Shown in pieces: positions 28,206-36,810 of a stretch of DNA of 64,000 nucleotides. A model generated the notes under the pieces. That model made no database searches and was not told the origin of the DNA. It was given only the letters and a program-made list of their open reading frames with translations. Numbering within the stretch: the stretch's first letter is position 1; each line of letters starts with the position of its first letter. This DNA is from Pseudomonadota bacterium (GTDB lineage: Bacteria; Pseudomonadota; Gammaproteobacteria; Burkholderiales; Burkholderiaceae_F): positions 62,001-126,000 of the forward strand of contig JAKAFN010000006.1 in the NCBI GenBank assembly GCA_021825945.1, read 5' to 3'. The position numbers and the translations under genes were made by a program.

Positions 28206-29462
28206 GTGACGCCAGATCCTTCCTCCGCTCCCACGCAGTTCCCATATCCGGTTAGCGGATATCGGGATCCGGCCTATTGTGGTGGCGCTTGGGTGTTCAC
28301 CCGCTATGACGAGGTGGCCGCCGTGTTGCGCGACCCGAATTGCTCGGCGGCGCGCGCCGGCGCCTGGGTCAACGTCGTCGGTTCCGATGCGCGGCAGGAA
28401 TTCCGTGCGTTGAAAGGGGTTCTGGCGCGGACCATGGTGTTCGCCGACGGCCGGCGCCATCGGCGCTTGCGACAGGTCGTCGCCCATGGCTTCCGGCGCG
28501 CGGCCCTGGAGGCGATGCTGCCGTCGATCCGTACGGCGGTGGAAGACGGGATCACGGCCCTGCTTGCGGCCGAAGCGCGGGACGGCGAGGCCGATTTCAT
28601 GGCGCAGTTCGCCCGGCCGTTGCCGGTGCGGATGATCGCCGGCATGCTGGGGGTTCCGTTCGAGGATGCGCTGGGTCTGGTAGCGAGTTCGGATGCGATC
28701 GCACGCTTCATCGGCGAGCCCGCGCCGAGCGTTGCGGCGGCGCGGGCCGCGGAGGGCGGCGCGCAGGAGTTGACGGCGTATTTCGAGCGGATGCTGCACA
28801 CGGCGGGCCGACACCGAACGCAATCCGACGGCGGTGGCGGGTTGCTCGCGACCTTGGTCGATGCGCATGCGGCCGGGCGCTTGTCGACGCGGGAGTTGAT
28901 CGTGCAAGGCGCGATGTTGCTGTTCGCCGGTCACGAAACCACGCGGAATCTGCTGGGTAACGGTATCCAGGCCTTGTTGAGCCATCCGGAAGAGTGGCGG
29001 CGCCTGGCGGAATCGCCGGCGCGGATCCGCGCGGCGGTGTTCGAGGTGCTGCGCCATGACAGCCCGGTGCAGTACACCGGGCGACGCGTGATTCGGGATT
29101 GCACCGTGGCCGGGCGGCGCCTGCGGCGCGGCGACCTCGTCATCGCCCATCTCGCGGCGGCCAACCGCGATCCGGAGAAATTTCCCGACCCGGATGTCTT
29201 CCGGGTCGACCGCCGGGGCGAGGCCACACCCCTATCGTTCGGGTGGGGGCCGCACGTCTGCATCGGTGCCGAGCTTTCGGTGCTCGAAGCCTGGATCGCA
29301 TTCACGCAGTTGCGTCGGCGCTTGCCGGGTCTGATGCGGATCGAGGACGCGCCGATGCGCATCGACAACGCGGTGTATCGGGGGTTGGCGCGGCTGCCGG
29401 TTCGCTGTGGCGCTCCGGCCGACGACACGACGGAGATCTCCGGCAATGCTTGCCCGGTTTGA
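28206..29462 (+). CDS. Cytochrome P450 (bacterial soluble class)
   Basis: 418 residues, soluble, no membrane anchor. I-helix oxygen-binding 'FAGHETTRN' with A241-GxET (240-248), K-helix ExxR as E280-VLR283, and haem loop 'FGWGPHVCIG' with thiolate C352. All catalytic features are intact, so it should be a monooxygenase that needs a ferredoxin/reductase pair, not encoded nearby. The substrate is unknown. GTG 28206 is the best start because the region before it contains the leader hairpin, though the frame is open further up; no good Shine-Dalgarno is seen. The gene overlaps pabB by 17 nt, implying coupled translation, an unusual partnership. Confidence 0.85.
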   Translation: MTPDPSSAPTQFPYPVSGYRDPAYCGGAWVFTRYDEVAAVLRDPNCSAARAGAWVNVVGSDARQEFRALKGVLARTMVFADGRRHRRLRQVVAHGFRRAALEAMLPSIRTAVEDGITALLAAEARDGEADFMAQFARPLPVRMIAGMLGVPFEDALGLVASSDAIARFIGEPAPSVAAARAAEGGAQELTAYFERMLHTAGRHRTQSDGGGGLLATLVDAHAAGRLSTRELIVQGAMLLFAGHETTRNLLGNGIQALLSHPEEWRRLAESPARIRAAVFEVLRHDSPVQYTGRRVIRDCTVAGRRLRRGDLVIAHLAAANRDPEKFPDPDVFRVDRRGEATPLSFGWGPHVCIGAELSVLEAWIAFTQLRRRLPGLMRIEDAPMRIDNAVYRGLARLPVRCGAPADDTTEISGNACPV

Positions 29463-30606
29463 TTTCGCGCAGGAGAAGGGCGGGCGGTTCGTGGCGCGCT
29501 TTGCCCGGCCCTCCGGCCTGCGGATCGCGAACCGGGTCGACGAGGTGGTGCCCGCGCTCGCCTGGGCGCAGGAGCAGGCGCATGCCGGTCGTTGGGTTGC
29601 CGGATTCGTCGCTTATGAGGCGGCGCCGGCATTCGATCCGGCATTCGCCGTCCTGCCCAGCGGCAGTTTTCCCCTCGCCGGGTTCGCCGCGTTTCCCCAG
29701 GGAGACTTCTCGCCGGCCCCGGACGAGGACGGAGTCGTTCCCGCCTCGGCGGGCGCGGCTGGCCCGCGCTGGCGAATCGCGACGGCGCGCCGGGATGCCG
29801 ACGCGGCGATTGCCGCGATTCGCGCGCAAATCGCCGCGGGCGGCGTCTATCAGGTGAACCTCACCACGCGCCTGCGGACGGTGTGGAACGGCGAGGGGCC
29901 GGCGTGGTTCGACGCCTTGCGCGCATCGCAGCCCGACGGCTACTGTGCGTACCTCGATTTCGGCAGCCACCGGATCGCCTCCGTTTCCCCGGAGTTGTTC
30001 TTCGACTGGAACGAGGACGGCACCCTGATCACCCGTCCCATGAAGGGAACCGCGCCGCGCGATGCGGATCCCGATCGCGATGCGGGCTTCGCGCGCGATC
30101 TGCGCGAGAGCGCCAAGGAGCGCGCCGAGAATTTGATGATCGTCGATCTGCTGCGCAGCGACCTCGGTCGCATCGCGCGTACCGGCTCGGTGGGGGTGGC
30201 CAGTCTGTTTGACGTCGCGGCGCTGCCGACGGTCTGGCAGATGACCTCGACGGTGCGCTGCCGCACCGGTGCCGGGGTCGGACTGCCGGAGATCTTCGCT
30301 GCGTTGTTCCCGTGCGGATCGGTCACCGGTGCACCGAAAGTCGCGGCGATGCGGGCGATCGCGGCGCTCGAGCCGGAGCCGCGCGGCGTCTATTGCGGCG
30401 CGGTCGGTCTCTTGCGTCCGGGCGGGCACGCGACGTTCAACGTCGCGATCCGCACCGTCGCCGTGGATGTGGCGGCGCGGCGTGCGGAGTGCGGGATCGG
30501 CAGTGGTATCACCTACGACTCGACGGCTGCGGGGGAGTGGGCGGAATGGATGGCAAAGACGCGGTTTCTGGCGCCGCGTCGTAGAGGCCTGTTTGTCGGA
30601 ATGTAG
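29446..30606 (+). CDS. pabB: PabB: aminodeoxychorismate synthase component I
   Basis: 386 residues. Converts chorismate and ammonia to 4-amino-4-deoxychorismate for p-aminobenzoate and folate. 'RPMKGTAPR' with K200 is the PabB-type nucleophile lysine (TrpE has Ala at this place), supporting PabB over anthranilate synthase. Other motifs: 'SPELFF', 'ENLMIVDLLRSDLGRI', 'FPCGSVTGAPK' and 'ECGIGSGITYDST'. The N-terminal tryptophan-binding region is shorter than in E. coli PabB. No pabA or pabC is adjacent and no PabC domain is fused. ATG 29446 lies inside the P450 gene; the pair is likely one transcript. The gap to the HTH gene is 62 nt. Confidence 0.88.
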   Translation: MLARFDFAQEKGGRFVARFARPSGLRIANRVDEVVPALAWAQEQAHAGRWVAGFVAYEAAPAFDPAFAVLPSGSFPLAGFAAFPQGDFSPAPDEDGVVPASAGAAGPRWRIATARRDADAAIAAIRAQIAAGGVYQVNLTTRLRTVWNGEGPAWFDALRASQPDGYCAYLDFGSHRIASVSPELFFDWNEDGTLITRPMKGTAPRDADPDRDAGFARDLRESAKERAENLMIVDLLRSDLGRIARTGSVGVASLFDVAALPTVWQMTSTVRCRTGAGVGLPEIFAALFPCGSVTGAPKVAAMRAIAALEPEPRGVYCGAVGLLRPGGHATFNVAIRTVAVDVAARRAECGIGSGITYDSTAAGEWAEWMAKTRFLAPRRRGLFVGM

Positions 30607-30669
30607 GCGTCACCTACTCTGCGGAAGCAGGAATTGCCTACGGGTTGTGCCACGTTGGACAGTAGGCAA
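30603..30669. promoter_or_regulatory. GTAGGC/GCCTAC repeats, probable operator for the HTH gene
   Basis: Four half-sites: GTAGG-cgtca-CCTAC (30603-30617), TTGCCTAC (30634-30641) and its exact inverse GTAGGCAA (30662-30669), the last touching the ATG of the HTH gene. The pattern of paired inverted half-sites in a 62-nt gap fits a repressor operator, most simply for autoregulation. Confidence 0.55.
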
Positions 30670-31169
30670 TGCTTACCGGACCGGATTTGGGCGCGGCGAT
30701 CGCGGAGGCGATCCGCCGCAAGCTCGACAGCGGTGCTGTGCGTTCCCGCGCCCAGATCGCCGCGCACTTCGACATGAAGCCCCCGTCGCTCTATGACTGG
30801 GAGGAGCGGGGCACGGTATCGAAGACCAAGTTGCTGCGCATGTTCGAATATTTTTCCGACGTCGTCGGCCCCGAACACTGGTGTCTGACCGAGGCCGAGC
30901 AGACGCAACTCGACAACGTCGCCCGCGCGACGCGCGAGCACGAGCAGGACCGGATGCGGTATCTGCTGTCGTCGCCGGCTGCGGGACGACGACGCGTGCG
31001 CAGTGAACCCAAGCCGCTGGCGCCGCGCGTCGTCGGGCTCGTCAAGCGGATCGCCGCCCTCGATGCCGCCGGGCTGGAGGCTGTCGAGCGTTTCGTGGCC
31101 GAGCGCGAGGAACTACAGACGCTGCGCAAGGCGGCGCGGACCCGCCGCAAAAAACCCGCCGCCGCATAG
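30669..31169 (+). CDS. Small helix-turn-helix protein, phage-repressor-like
   Basis: 166 residues. Residues ~8-60 ('AIRRKLDSGAVRSRAQIAAHF', 'KPPSLYDWEERGTVSK') form a lambda-repressor-like HTH in which 'QIAAHFDMKPPSLYDWEERG' carries the recognition helix. A charged linker follows, and the C-terminus is helical and very basic (RTRRKKPAAA). No protease or ligand domain is recognisable. Family-level identity is Cro/CI-like HTH; the regulated genes are unknown, but the operator-like repeats at its start suggest autoregulation. ATG 30669 has no Shine-Dalgarno, and the operator runs into the start codon, so translation may be leaderless. Confidence 0.65.
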   Translation: MLTGPDLGAAIAEAIRRKLDSGAVRSRAQIAAHFDMKPPSLYDWEERGTVSKTKLLRMFEYFSDVVGPEHWCLTEAEQTQLDNVARATREHEQDRMRYLLSSPAAGRRRVRSEPKPLAPRVVGLVKRIAALDAAGLEAVERFVAEREELQTLRKAARTRRKKPAAA

Positions 31170-31203
31170 CGGATCGCGCGGCCGCGATTCGCAACCACGG
31201 CCG

Positions 31204-32106
31204 TCACCGCACCGCTCGCGGTCGGAGCAGCGGCCCGATTTCGACCAACACGGCGCCCACCAGGATGAGAAGCGCGCCGAACGATGCGGTGCGCGTCAGC
31301 GTATCGCCCAGCATCACCGCGCCCGCGGCCGCGGCGAACACGCTTTCGAGCGACATCACGAGCGCGGCCTCCGGTGCCGGCGTATGGCGCTGGGACACGA
31401 TTTGCAGGGTGAATGCGACGCCGCTCGACAGGATGCCCGCATATGTGATTTCCGGCAGGATCGGCCGCAGGGCGTCCCAGGATGTCGGCTCTGCGATCCA
31501 CGACGTCAGAATCGCAAGTGCCGCTGCGGCGGCGCATTGCATCCAGGACAGCAGGAACGGGCGCGCGGCGATGCCGCGCCAGTGGCCGACCAGCGTGACG
31601 TGCAATGCCCAGACGAGATCGCTGCCCAGGATGATCGCGTCGCCGCGGTTCCAGTTCGCGGTCAGGCGGGTTCCCGAGTCGGCGAGCAGCCAAGCGCCGT
31701 AGAGTGCGATTGCGCAGGCGAGCAGCACCGGCGGACGCGGTCGGGTCCGCGCGACGGCCCAAGTCAGGAATGGGACGAATGCGATGTACGCCGCGGTGAG
31801 GAATCCGGCATGGGTCGCGGTGGTCGTGACGAGGCCGATCTGTTGCGCGCAGGTGGCCGTGCAGAGGCACAGCGAAATCCCGAGGCCGCGGAGCAGATCG
31901 TGGCGAGGCAGCGCATTGCCGGTGCGCACGTGCCGGCGCGTTTCCCAGATTGCCGCGGGGGCCAGAAACGCGGTGGCGACCGCAAAGCGGGCCGCGACGA
32001 AGGCAATCGGCCCGATATGACCGTTGGCGATCTTCTGTGCGACGAAGGTCGTGCCCCAGATCACGGATGCGACGAGAAGGAGAAGATCGGCTTGGAGTCG
32101 GTTCAT
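31204..32106 (-). CDS. EamA/DMT-family inner-membrane transporter
   Basis: 300 residues, about ten TM helices in two EamA repeats. 'LLLVASVIWGTTFVAQK' at the N-terminus and 'LVMSLESVFAAAAGAVMLGD' in the second repeat are typical. Members of this family export amino acids or metabolites; the substrate cannot be predicted. ATG 32106 starts the protein just before TM1. It is divergent from the DUF748 gene with only 21 nt between start codons, so promoters must overlap the coding regions or be leaderless. Confidence 0.82.
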   Translation of the reverse strand: MNRLQADLLLLVASVIWGTTFVAQKIANGHIGPIAFVAARFAVATAFLAPAAIWETRRHVRTGNALPRHDLLRGLGISLCLCTATCAQQIGLVTTTATHAGFLTAAYIAFVPFLTWAVARTRPRPPVLLACAIALYGAWLLADSGTRLTANWNRGDAIILGSDLVWALHVTLVGHWRGIAARPFLLSWMQCAAAAALAILTSWIAEPTSWDALRPILPEITYAGILSSGVAFTLQIVSQRHTPAPEAALVMSLESVFAAAAGAVMLGDTLTRTASFGALLILVGAVLVEIGPLLRPRAVR

Positions 32107-32127
32107 GTGCAAAGCGGTAGGATTGGC

Positions 32128-35100
32128 GTGACGACGAAGATGATCCCGGTTGACCCAACCCAATTTTCCGTGAAGCCATCGCCCGTACAGAAAGCCCTCA
32201 TCTGGATCGCCGGTGCGTCGTTCGCGCTGTTCGCACTGTACTGGTTCGGGGTCGCCGCGGTTCTGCCGTGGCTCGTCCGGCGCGAACTCGCCCGCTGGCA
32301 GGCGGAGACGCCCGGCGTCACCTTGTCGCTGGGGACATTTTCCATCGATCCCTGGACGTGGCGGATGTGGGTCCGGGACCTGTCATTGCGGATCGCGCAG
32401 CCGGGGCGCGTCGCCGATTCGCTCCTGCTTGCGGCGGTAGATCTGCGGATCGATCCGCATTCGGTTCTGCAGCGCGCATTGTGGATCGATATGGTGACCG
32501 TGCGCGGCGTACAGCTGGATTTGCATGCCGATGCCGCCGGGCGGTTCGCATTCGAGCGTGTCCTCCCCCGACGCGGCGCGTCCGCGCCGACATCCGCATC
32601 GCCGATACGATGGCGAATCGGGCGCTTCTCGCTGTCGTCGATGCAGGTGCGCGTGGCGGATGCCGCTGCCGGTCTGGCCGAGCCGATCGATCTCTCGGCA
32701 GCCGAGGTGCATGCCCAGGATCTCGGCACATGGCGAGGGCGGGCGGGGCGGTTCGCAGCGACGTTGCGGCTCGGATCGCCCGGTGCGCCGGCCGGGGCGC
32801 TGCATGTCGGCGGCCACTTGGACCTCGCGGATGCCACGGGCGATGCCCGGTTGCAGATCGACGCCCTCGCTCTGCCGTGGCTGGCGCAACGCCTTCGCGA
32901 CCGGCTCGCGGGCTGGACGGCGACCGAGGGAGCACTCGATGCCGCACTGGCGGCGCAGTGGCGCTCCGAGGGCGGTGGTACGCGGATTGCGCTACGTGAT
33001 CTGGGGGTCGACGTGCGCAATGCTGCGCTGGCACGGGGCGATGCGCTGCATTTGCGCTGGCAGCAGCTCCATGCCGCAGCAGCAGTTGATCTCGTGACGC
33101 GCCAGGCATCGGCGATCACCGTGACCATCGATGCCCCCGCGGTCGCCGTTGCGGCGACGCCGCGCGCCGGATCGATGCAGGCAGGCGGGCAGCGGATCGT
33201 GGTGACGGCTCGCGGTATCGATTGGGGCAAGCATGATGCGTCCGGCCTCCTGGTGACCTGGGCCACCCCGACGGCGATCGTCGCGGCGACCCGCCGCCAG
33301 GGATCGTTGCGTGCCGGCGGACGCGCCCTTCGGCTGGCGGTGGGGGCGATCGATTGGGCGGGGCGCAACGCCTCCGACGTGACGGTGGACCTGGGTACCC
33401 CGACGGTGGCCGTCGCGGCAACGCGGCGTCGGGGTTCGCTGCATGCCGCCGGACAGGGATTTCAGGGGACCGTCCACCGGATCGATTGGCGGGCGCGACA
33501 GGCGGCCGGTGTCGCCGTGGTGTTCGATGCGCCCTCGCTCGTCGTTCCCGGCCGGCGCAGCGGCGACGCCCTCCGCGCGACGGGACGGCGCATCCGCGCG
33601 AGCGCGGATGGAGTCGATTGGGAATCGCGGCGCGTGTCGGGTGCGGCGCTGGCGGCGGACGCGCTGGCGCTGATCCGGTCGGCACCGAAGGGCGCCGACC
33701 CGCTACGCGTGTCGGGGCACCGCCTTGTCGTGACCGGAGCTGCCGCCGATCTCGCGGCCCAACGGATCGCCGTGCGCGGCGTCGATCTGACGGGCTTTTC
33801 CTGGCGGCAGGGCCGCGCGCGCGGAACGCTGTCCGCGACGGCGCGACGCCTGCACGTCGATCTACCGACGCATCGTATTGCCGTGGGCGCGCTCTCGGCT
33901 CGTGCCGGTCGCTTGGGATACTGGGCGTGGCATGGCGGTTTGCAGGTCCAGCCGTTGGCCCTCGATGGCGCGATCGCCGTGCAGCGGCTCGATCTGCGCG
34001 CCCTGCAGCCCTGGCTGCCGCAGCCGGGAGCGGTGGAGATCGCGGGGGGATTGGTCTCGGCGCACGGAGCATTGCGGGTCCGGACGCCCAAGCGCGGGCC
34101 GATGCAGGTGCGTTTCGTCGGTCGGGCCGCGGCCGACCGACTACGGATGGTCGATCGACGCGACGGCAAGCCGATCTTGGCATGGCGCGATCTGCGTGTG
34201 CCGCACATCACGCTCGACTGGCCGCGCGGCGTTCAGGTGCCGGCGGTTCTGACGGAGGGAGTCCGGGCACGCATCGTCATCGAGCCGGACCACCGGCTCA
34301 ACTGGGAGCGGCTCCTGCAGGCCCGGCATGCCACGCTCCGGGCGCACGCAGTCGGGGGGCCGGCGCAGGGGGGCGGGAGGACTGCCGCAACCGCGGTTGC
34401 AATGTCTCCGGCAGGGGCGGCGGGACCACGGCCGGCGATCCGCATCGGCCGCTTGGTGTTCGCCGATGACGCCGTCGATTTCACCGACGCCACGCTGGCC
34501 TCGCCGTTTCACGCCCGCATTCGGAGGCTGGCGGGCATCATCGGCCCGTTCGCCAGCGACGCGCCGCAGTCGTGGTCGCGCATCGACCTGCACGGGTTCG
34601 TCAATCGCAACGGCCACGTCGCCGTGACCGGTCGGATCGCGCCGATGGCCAAGCCGTTGCGGGCCGATGTCGCGGTGCATTTTCGCGACATCGAGATGCC
34701 GACCCTCAATCCGTTCGCGATGGAAATCGCCGGGTATCGCGTCGAACAGGGCATGCTCGATCTGCGCCTGCACTATACCGTCGCCGACGGCCGTATCGAT
34801 GGCCGCAACCGGATGCAGATCAACCAGCTTGTGCTGGGGCGGCGGGTGCCGGGCGGCGATGCTCCGGACCTGCCGCTGCAAGCGATCATCGACGTGTTGC
34901 AAAACGATCGTGACCAGATCCGGCTCGACGTTCCGGTGCGCGGCAATCTCAACGACCCCAACTTCGTGATCCGCAAAGTCGTCTACGCGGCAATCCGCGA
35001 CAGCCTCCGCTCGGCGATCGAGGCGCCGTTTCACTGGATCGCCGACCTGCTCGGCGACATGCCCGAGACCGTGCTGCACCACATCGACTTCGCGCCCGGC

Positions 35101-35412
35101 ACTGCGGTTCTGTCGGCGGCGGAGCGCCGGAAACTGCAGGCGATCGGCACGGTGCTGCGCGGGCATCCGCATCTCAACGTATTCGTGCACCCGGCGTACG
35201 ACGTGGCCGCCGACGGCGCGAAGCGAAGTTTTCCCGTTGCAACGCAGAAGCGGGCACTGCGGGAGCTTGCCGTGCATCGCGCCGAGGCGGTCAAGGCCGC
35301 ACTGGTGCATGCCGGGGTGGCGGATCGCCGCGTCTATATCGACGAGCCGAGGGCGATCTCCATCGCCGGCACGGCGGCGATTCCGAACGCCATCGACATC
35401 CGAGGACAATGA
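32128..35412 (+). CDS. DUF748 / AsmA-like envelope protein with internal 44-residue repeats
   Basis: 1094 residues. One N-terminal TM helix (~21-49), then a very long beta-rich periplasmic body. AsmA-like and DUF748 proteins are thought to form repeating-groove bridges that carry lipids between membranes; this is by family, not shown. Residues 335-554 are five tandem 44-residue units (132 nt each) with the core 'VAVAATRRxGS...G...IDW....ASGV'. The C-terminal ~150 residues are DUF748-typical: 'GMLDLRLHYTVADGRIDGRN', 'LPLQAIIDVLQ', 'LDVPVRGNLNDPNF'. It ends in 'HHIDFAPGTAVLS', an OmpA-domain-like stretch. GTG 32128 follows TAGGATTGGC; ATG 32140 is the alternative. Confidence 0.8.
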   Translation: MTTKMIPVDPTQFSVKPSPVQKALIWIAGASFALFALYWFGVAAVLPWLVRRELARWQAETPGVTLSLGTFSIDPWTWRMWVRDLSLRIAQPGRVADSLLLAAVDLRIDPHSVLQRALWIDMVTVRGVQLDLHADAAGRFAFERVLPRRGASAPTSASPIRWRIGRFSLSSMQVRVADAAAGLAEPIDLSAAEVHAQDLGTWRGRAGRFAATLRLGSPGAPAGALHVGGHLDLADATGDARLQIDALALPWLAQRLRDRLAGWTATEGALDAALAAQWRSEGGGTRIALRDLGVDVRNAALARGDALHLRWQQLHAAAAVDLVTRQASAITVTIDAPAVAVAATPRAGSMQAGGQRIVVTARGIDWGKHDASGLLVTWATPTAIVAATRRQGSLRAGGRALRLAVGAIDWAGRNASDVTVDLGTPTVAVAATRRRGSLHAAGQGFQGTVHRIDWRARQAAGVAVVFDAPSLVVPGRRSGDALRATGRRIRASADGVDWESRRVSGAALAADALALIRSAPKGADPLRVSGHRLVVTGAAADLAAQRIAVRGVDLTGFSWRQGRARGTLSATARRLHVDLPTHRIAVGALSARAGRLGYWAWHGGLQVQPLALDGAIAVQRLDLRALQPWLPQPGAVEIAGGLVSAHGALRVRTPKRGPMQVRFVGRAAADRLRMVDRRDGKPILAWRDLRVPHITLDWPRGVQVPAVLTEGVRARIVIEPDHRLNWERLLQARHATLRAHAVGGPAQGGGRTAATAVAMSPAGAAGPRPAIRIGRLVFADDAVDFTDATLASPFHARIRRLAGIIGPFASDAPQSWSRIDLHGFVNRNGHVAVTGRIAPMAKPLRADVAVHFRDIEMPTLNPFAMEIAGYRVEQGMLDLRLHYTVADGRIDGRNRMQINQLVLGRRVPGGDAPDLPLQAIIDVLQNDRDQIRLDVPVRGNLNDPNFVIRKVVYAAIRDSLRSAIEAPFHWIADLLGDMPETVLHHIDFAPGTAVLSAAERRKLQAIGTVLRGHPHLNVFVHPAYDVAADGAKRSFPVATQKRALRELAVHRAEAVKAALVHAGVADRRVYIDEPRAISIAGTAAIPNAIDIRGQ
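33130..33789 (+). repeat. Five tandem 132-nt repeats inside the DUF748 gene
   Basis: Units begin at 33130, 33262, 33394, 33526 and 33658, each exactly 132 nt. The protein units share 'xxTPTxAVAATRRxGSLxAxGxxxxxxxxxIDWxxRxASGVxVxxD'-type spacing; units 1-3 are most alike and 4-5 diverge. A weaker sixth-like unit may precede (32998-33129). The constant length indicates duplication of a structural module. Confidence 0.8.
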
Positions 35413-35709
35413 TTCCCGGCGGCACCCGTCGCGCGCCCCACGTTCCCCGTTGTCGCTGCGAGACCTGCATTCCCGATCGTCATCGCGAGGCTCACAGGGC
35501 CGTGGCGATCCCGCAATCCGTAAACGCCCGATTGCTTCGGGCTAGGCCCAGCGGGCTTGGCCCCGCAATGACGGGCGCCGGTTCGTTCTGGGCTTCGCCT
35601 TGGCACCGGCTACCGTCCAGCGGCGACCGGCCTGGGCGCTATCATCCCGGGCTGGTGTGGTGGACAAGCGAGGGGAGGCCGTGGTGCTGCAATCGAATGC
35701 GGTGTCGGC
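35413..35709. other. Intergenic region with a REP/MITE-like palindrome
   Basis: 297 nt between the DUF748 gene and the AI-2E-type transporter gene. Most of it is the palindromic repeat at 35478-35575. The rest holds no gene; a promoter for the transporter must be present, but no clear hexamers are seen. Confidence 0.5.
35478..35575. repeat. REP/MITE-like palindromic element
   Basis: ~98-nt imperfect palindrome with arms CGTCATCGCGAGGC (35478-) and GGCCCCGCAATGACGGG (-35575); internal 'GTGGCGATCCCGCAATC' and 'GATTGCTTCGGGC' segments. This is the layout of a widespread non-coding repeat class ('CGTCATTGCGAGG...CGTGGCAATCC...GCAATGACG') found between genes of many bacteria. One copy only in this window. 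Confidence 0.65.
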
Positions 35710-36810
35710 GTGACGCAGATCCCGATCCGGCAGTTGATCGCCATCGGCGCCGTCGGCGCGCTGGGCTATGCCGCGTTTCGCATCGCCGAGCCATTCCTGC
35801 TGTCCCTGACCTGGGCCGCGATCATCGCGTTTTCCACCTGGGAGATCTTCGCCGTATTGCGGAATCGGATCGGCAAGGCCGGAGCGGCCGCGTTGATGGT
35901 GGCGCTGCTGCTTGCGGTGATGGCGATTCCGATGATGTTCGTGGCAAGCAATCTCTCCTCGCTGATCGACCAGATCCACCCCCAGCTCGAGTCGCTGCAT
36001 CGGCTGGCGGGGGAACTCGCGGATTTCGTCCGCTCCGTGCCGTGGATCGGCCCTCCGATCTATCGCTTTCTCGACAGCGTGATCGCAGGAGACCAGGGCG
36101 CCGTCAGCCAGCTGCAGCATGCCGTGGAATCGCTGCCGGCGCGGGCCTGGATCGGATCCGCGGCGGGCGCGCTCACCCGCAGTCTGTGGGTGGTGCTGTT
36201 CAGCCTGGTCCTGGCGTTTTTCCTGTACCTCGACGGTGAGCGGATCTCGGCCTTCTTGCAGCGCCTCTTCGGCACGCTGTTCGGCGAGACCGGCCTGACG
36301 GTCCTGGCGGCGGCGCGGACGATGACGGCGGGCGTGGTGCGTGCGCTGCTCGCCACCGCGTTCGCGCAGGGCGTACTGATGTTCATCGGGCTCGAGATCG
36401 CCGGCGTGCCCGGCGCCAGCCTGCTCGGTTTCCTCACCTTCTTTCTCTCGGTCATTCCGATCGGCCCGCCCTTGGTGTGGATTCCCGCCGGCGTCTGGCT
36501 GTTCCTGCACCACGCCGTCGGCTATGCGATCTTCCTCGCGGCCTGGGGGCTGGTGGTGGTCGCCGGTGCGGACAGCGTCATCAAGCCGTATCTCATCAGC
36601 AAGGGCAACCGCCAGCCGGTGGTGGTGACCCTGATCGGCGTGCTTGGCGGCGCGATGGCCTTCGGGATCATCGGCCTGTTCGTGGGCCCGGTGATCCTCG
36701 CCGTCGGCCAGGTATTCCTCGACGAATTGCTGAGCGTCGGCGCCCAGGATGTTTCTTCCTCGCCGGCCGATGGCAGTCCGCAATCCTCCGAGGGCGGCGG
36801 GTCAGGGTGA
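35710..36810 (+). CDS. AI-2E-family (TqsA/PerM-like) transporter
   Basis: 366 residues with about eight TM helices and the family pattern: N-terminal TM pair ('LTWAAIIAFSTW', 'ALMVALLLAVMAIPMMFV'), a soluble middle (~80-145), then TM helices including 'LTFFLSVIPIGPPLVWIPA' and 'DSVIKPYLISKGNRQPVVVTLIGVLGG', the most conserved motif. Some members export autoinducer-2, others act as Na+/H+ antiporters or permeases; the substrate here is not known. GTG 35710 is the only reasonable start; its ribosome site is weak. Its 3' end overlaps the opposing TAXI gene by 9 nt. Confidence 0.85.
   Translation: MTQIPIRQLIAIGAVGALGYAAFRIAEPFLLSLTWAAIIAFSTWEIFAVLRNRIGKAGAAALMVALLLAVMAIPMMFVASNLSSLIDQIHPQLESLHRLAGELADFVRSVPWIGPPIYRFLDSVIAGDQGAVSQLQHAVESLPARAWIGSAAGALTRSLWVVLFSLVLAFFLYLDGERISAFLQRLFGTLFGETGLTVLAAARTMTAGVVRALLATAFAQGVLMFIGLEIAGVPGASLLGFLTFFLSVIPIGPPLVWIPAGVWLFLHHAVGYAIFLAAWGLVVVAGADSVIKPYLISKGNRQPVVVTLIGVLGGAMAFGIIGLFVGPVILAVGQVFLDELLSVGAQDVSSSPADGSPQSSEGGGSG

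Noticed and set aside
29446..30606. Cys instead of Gly in the FPGGS motif of PabB as a loss-of-function sign
   Set aside because: Such substitution occurs in PabB proteins, and all other catalytic motifs are intact.
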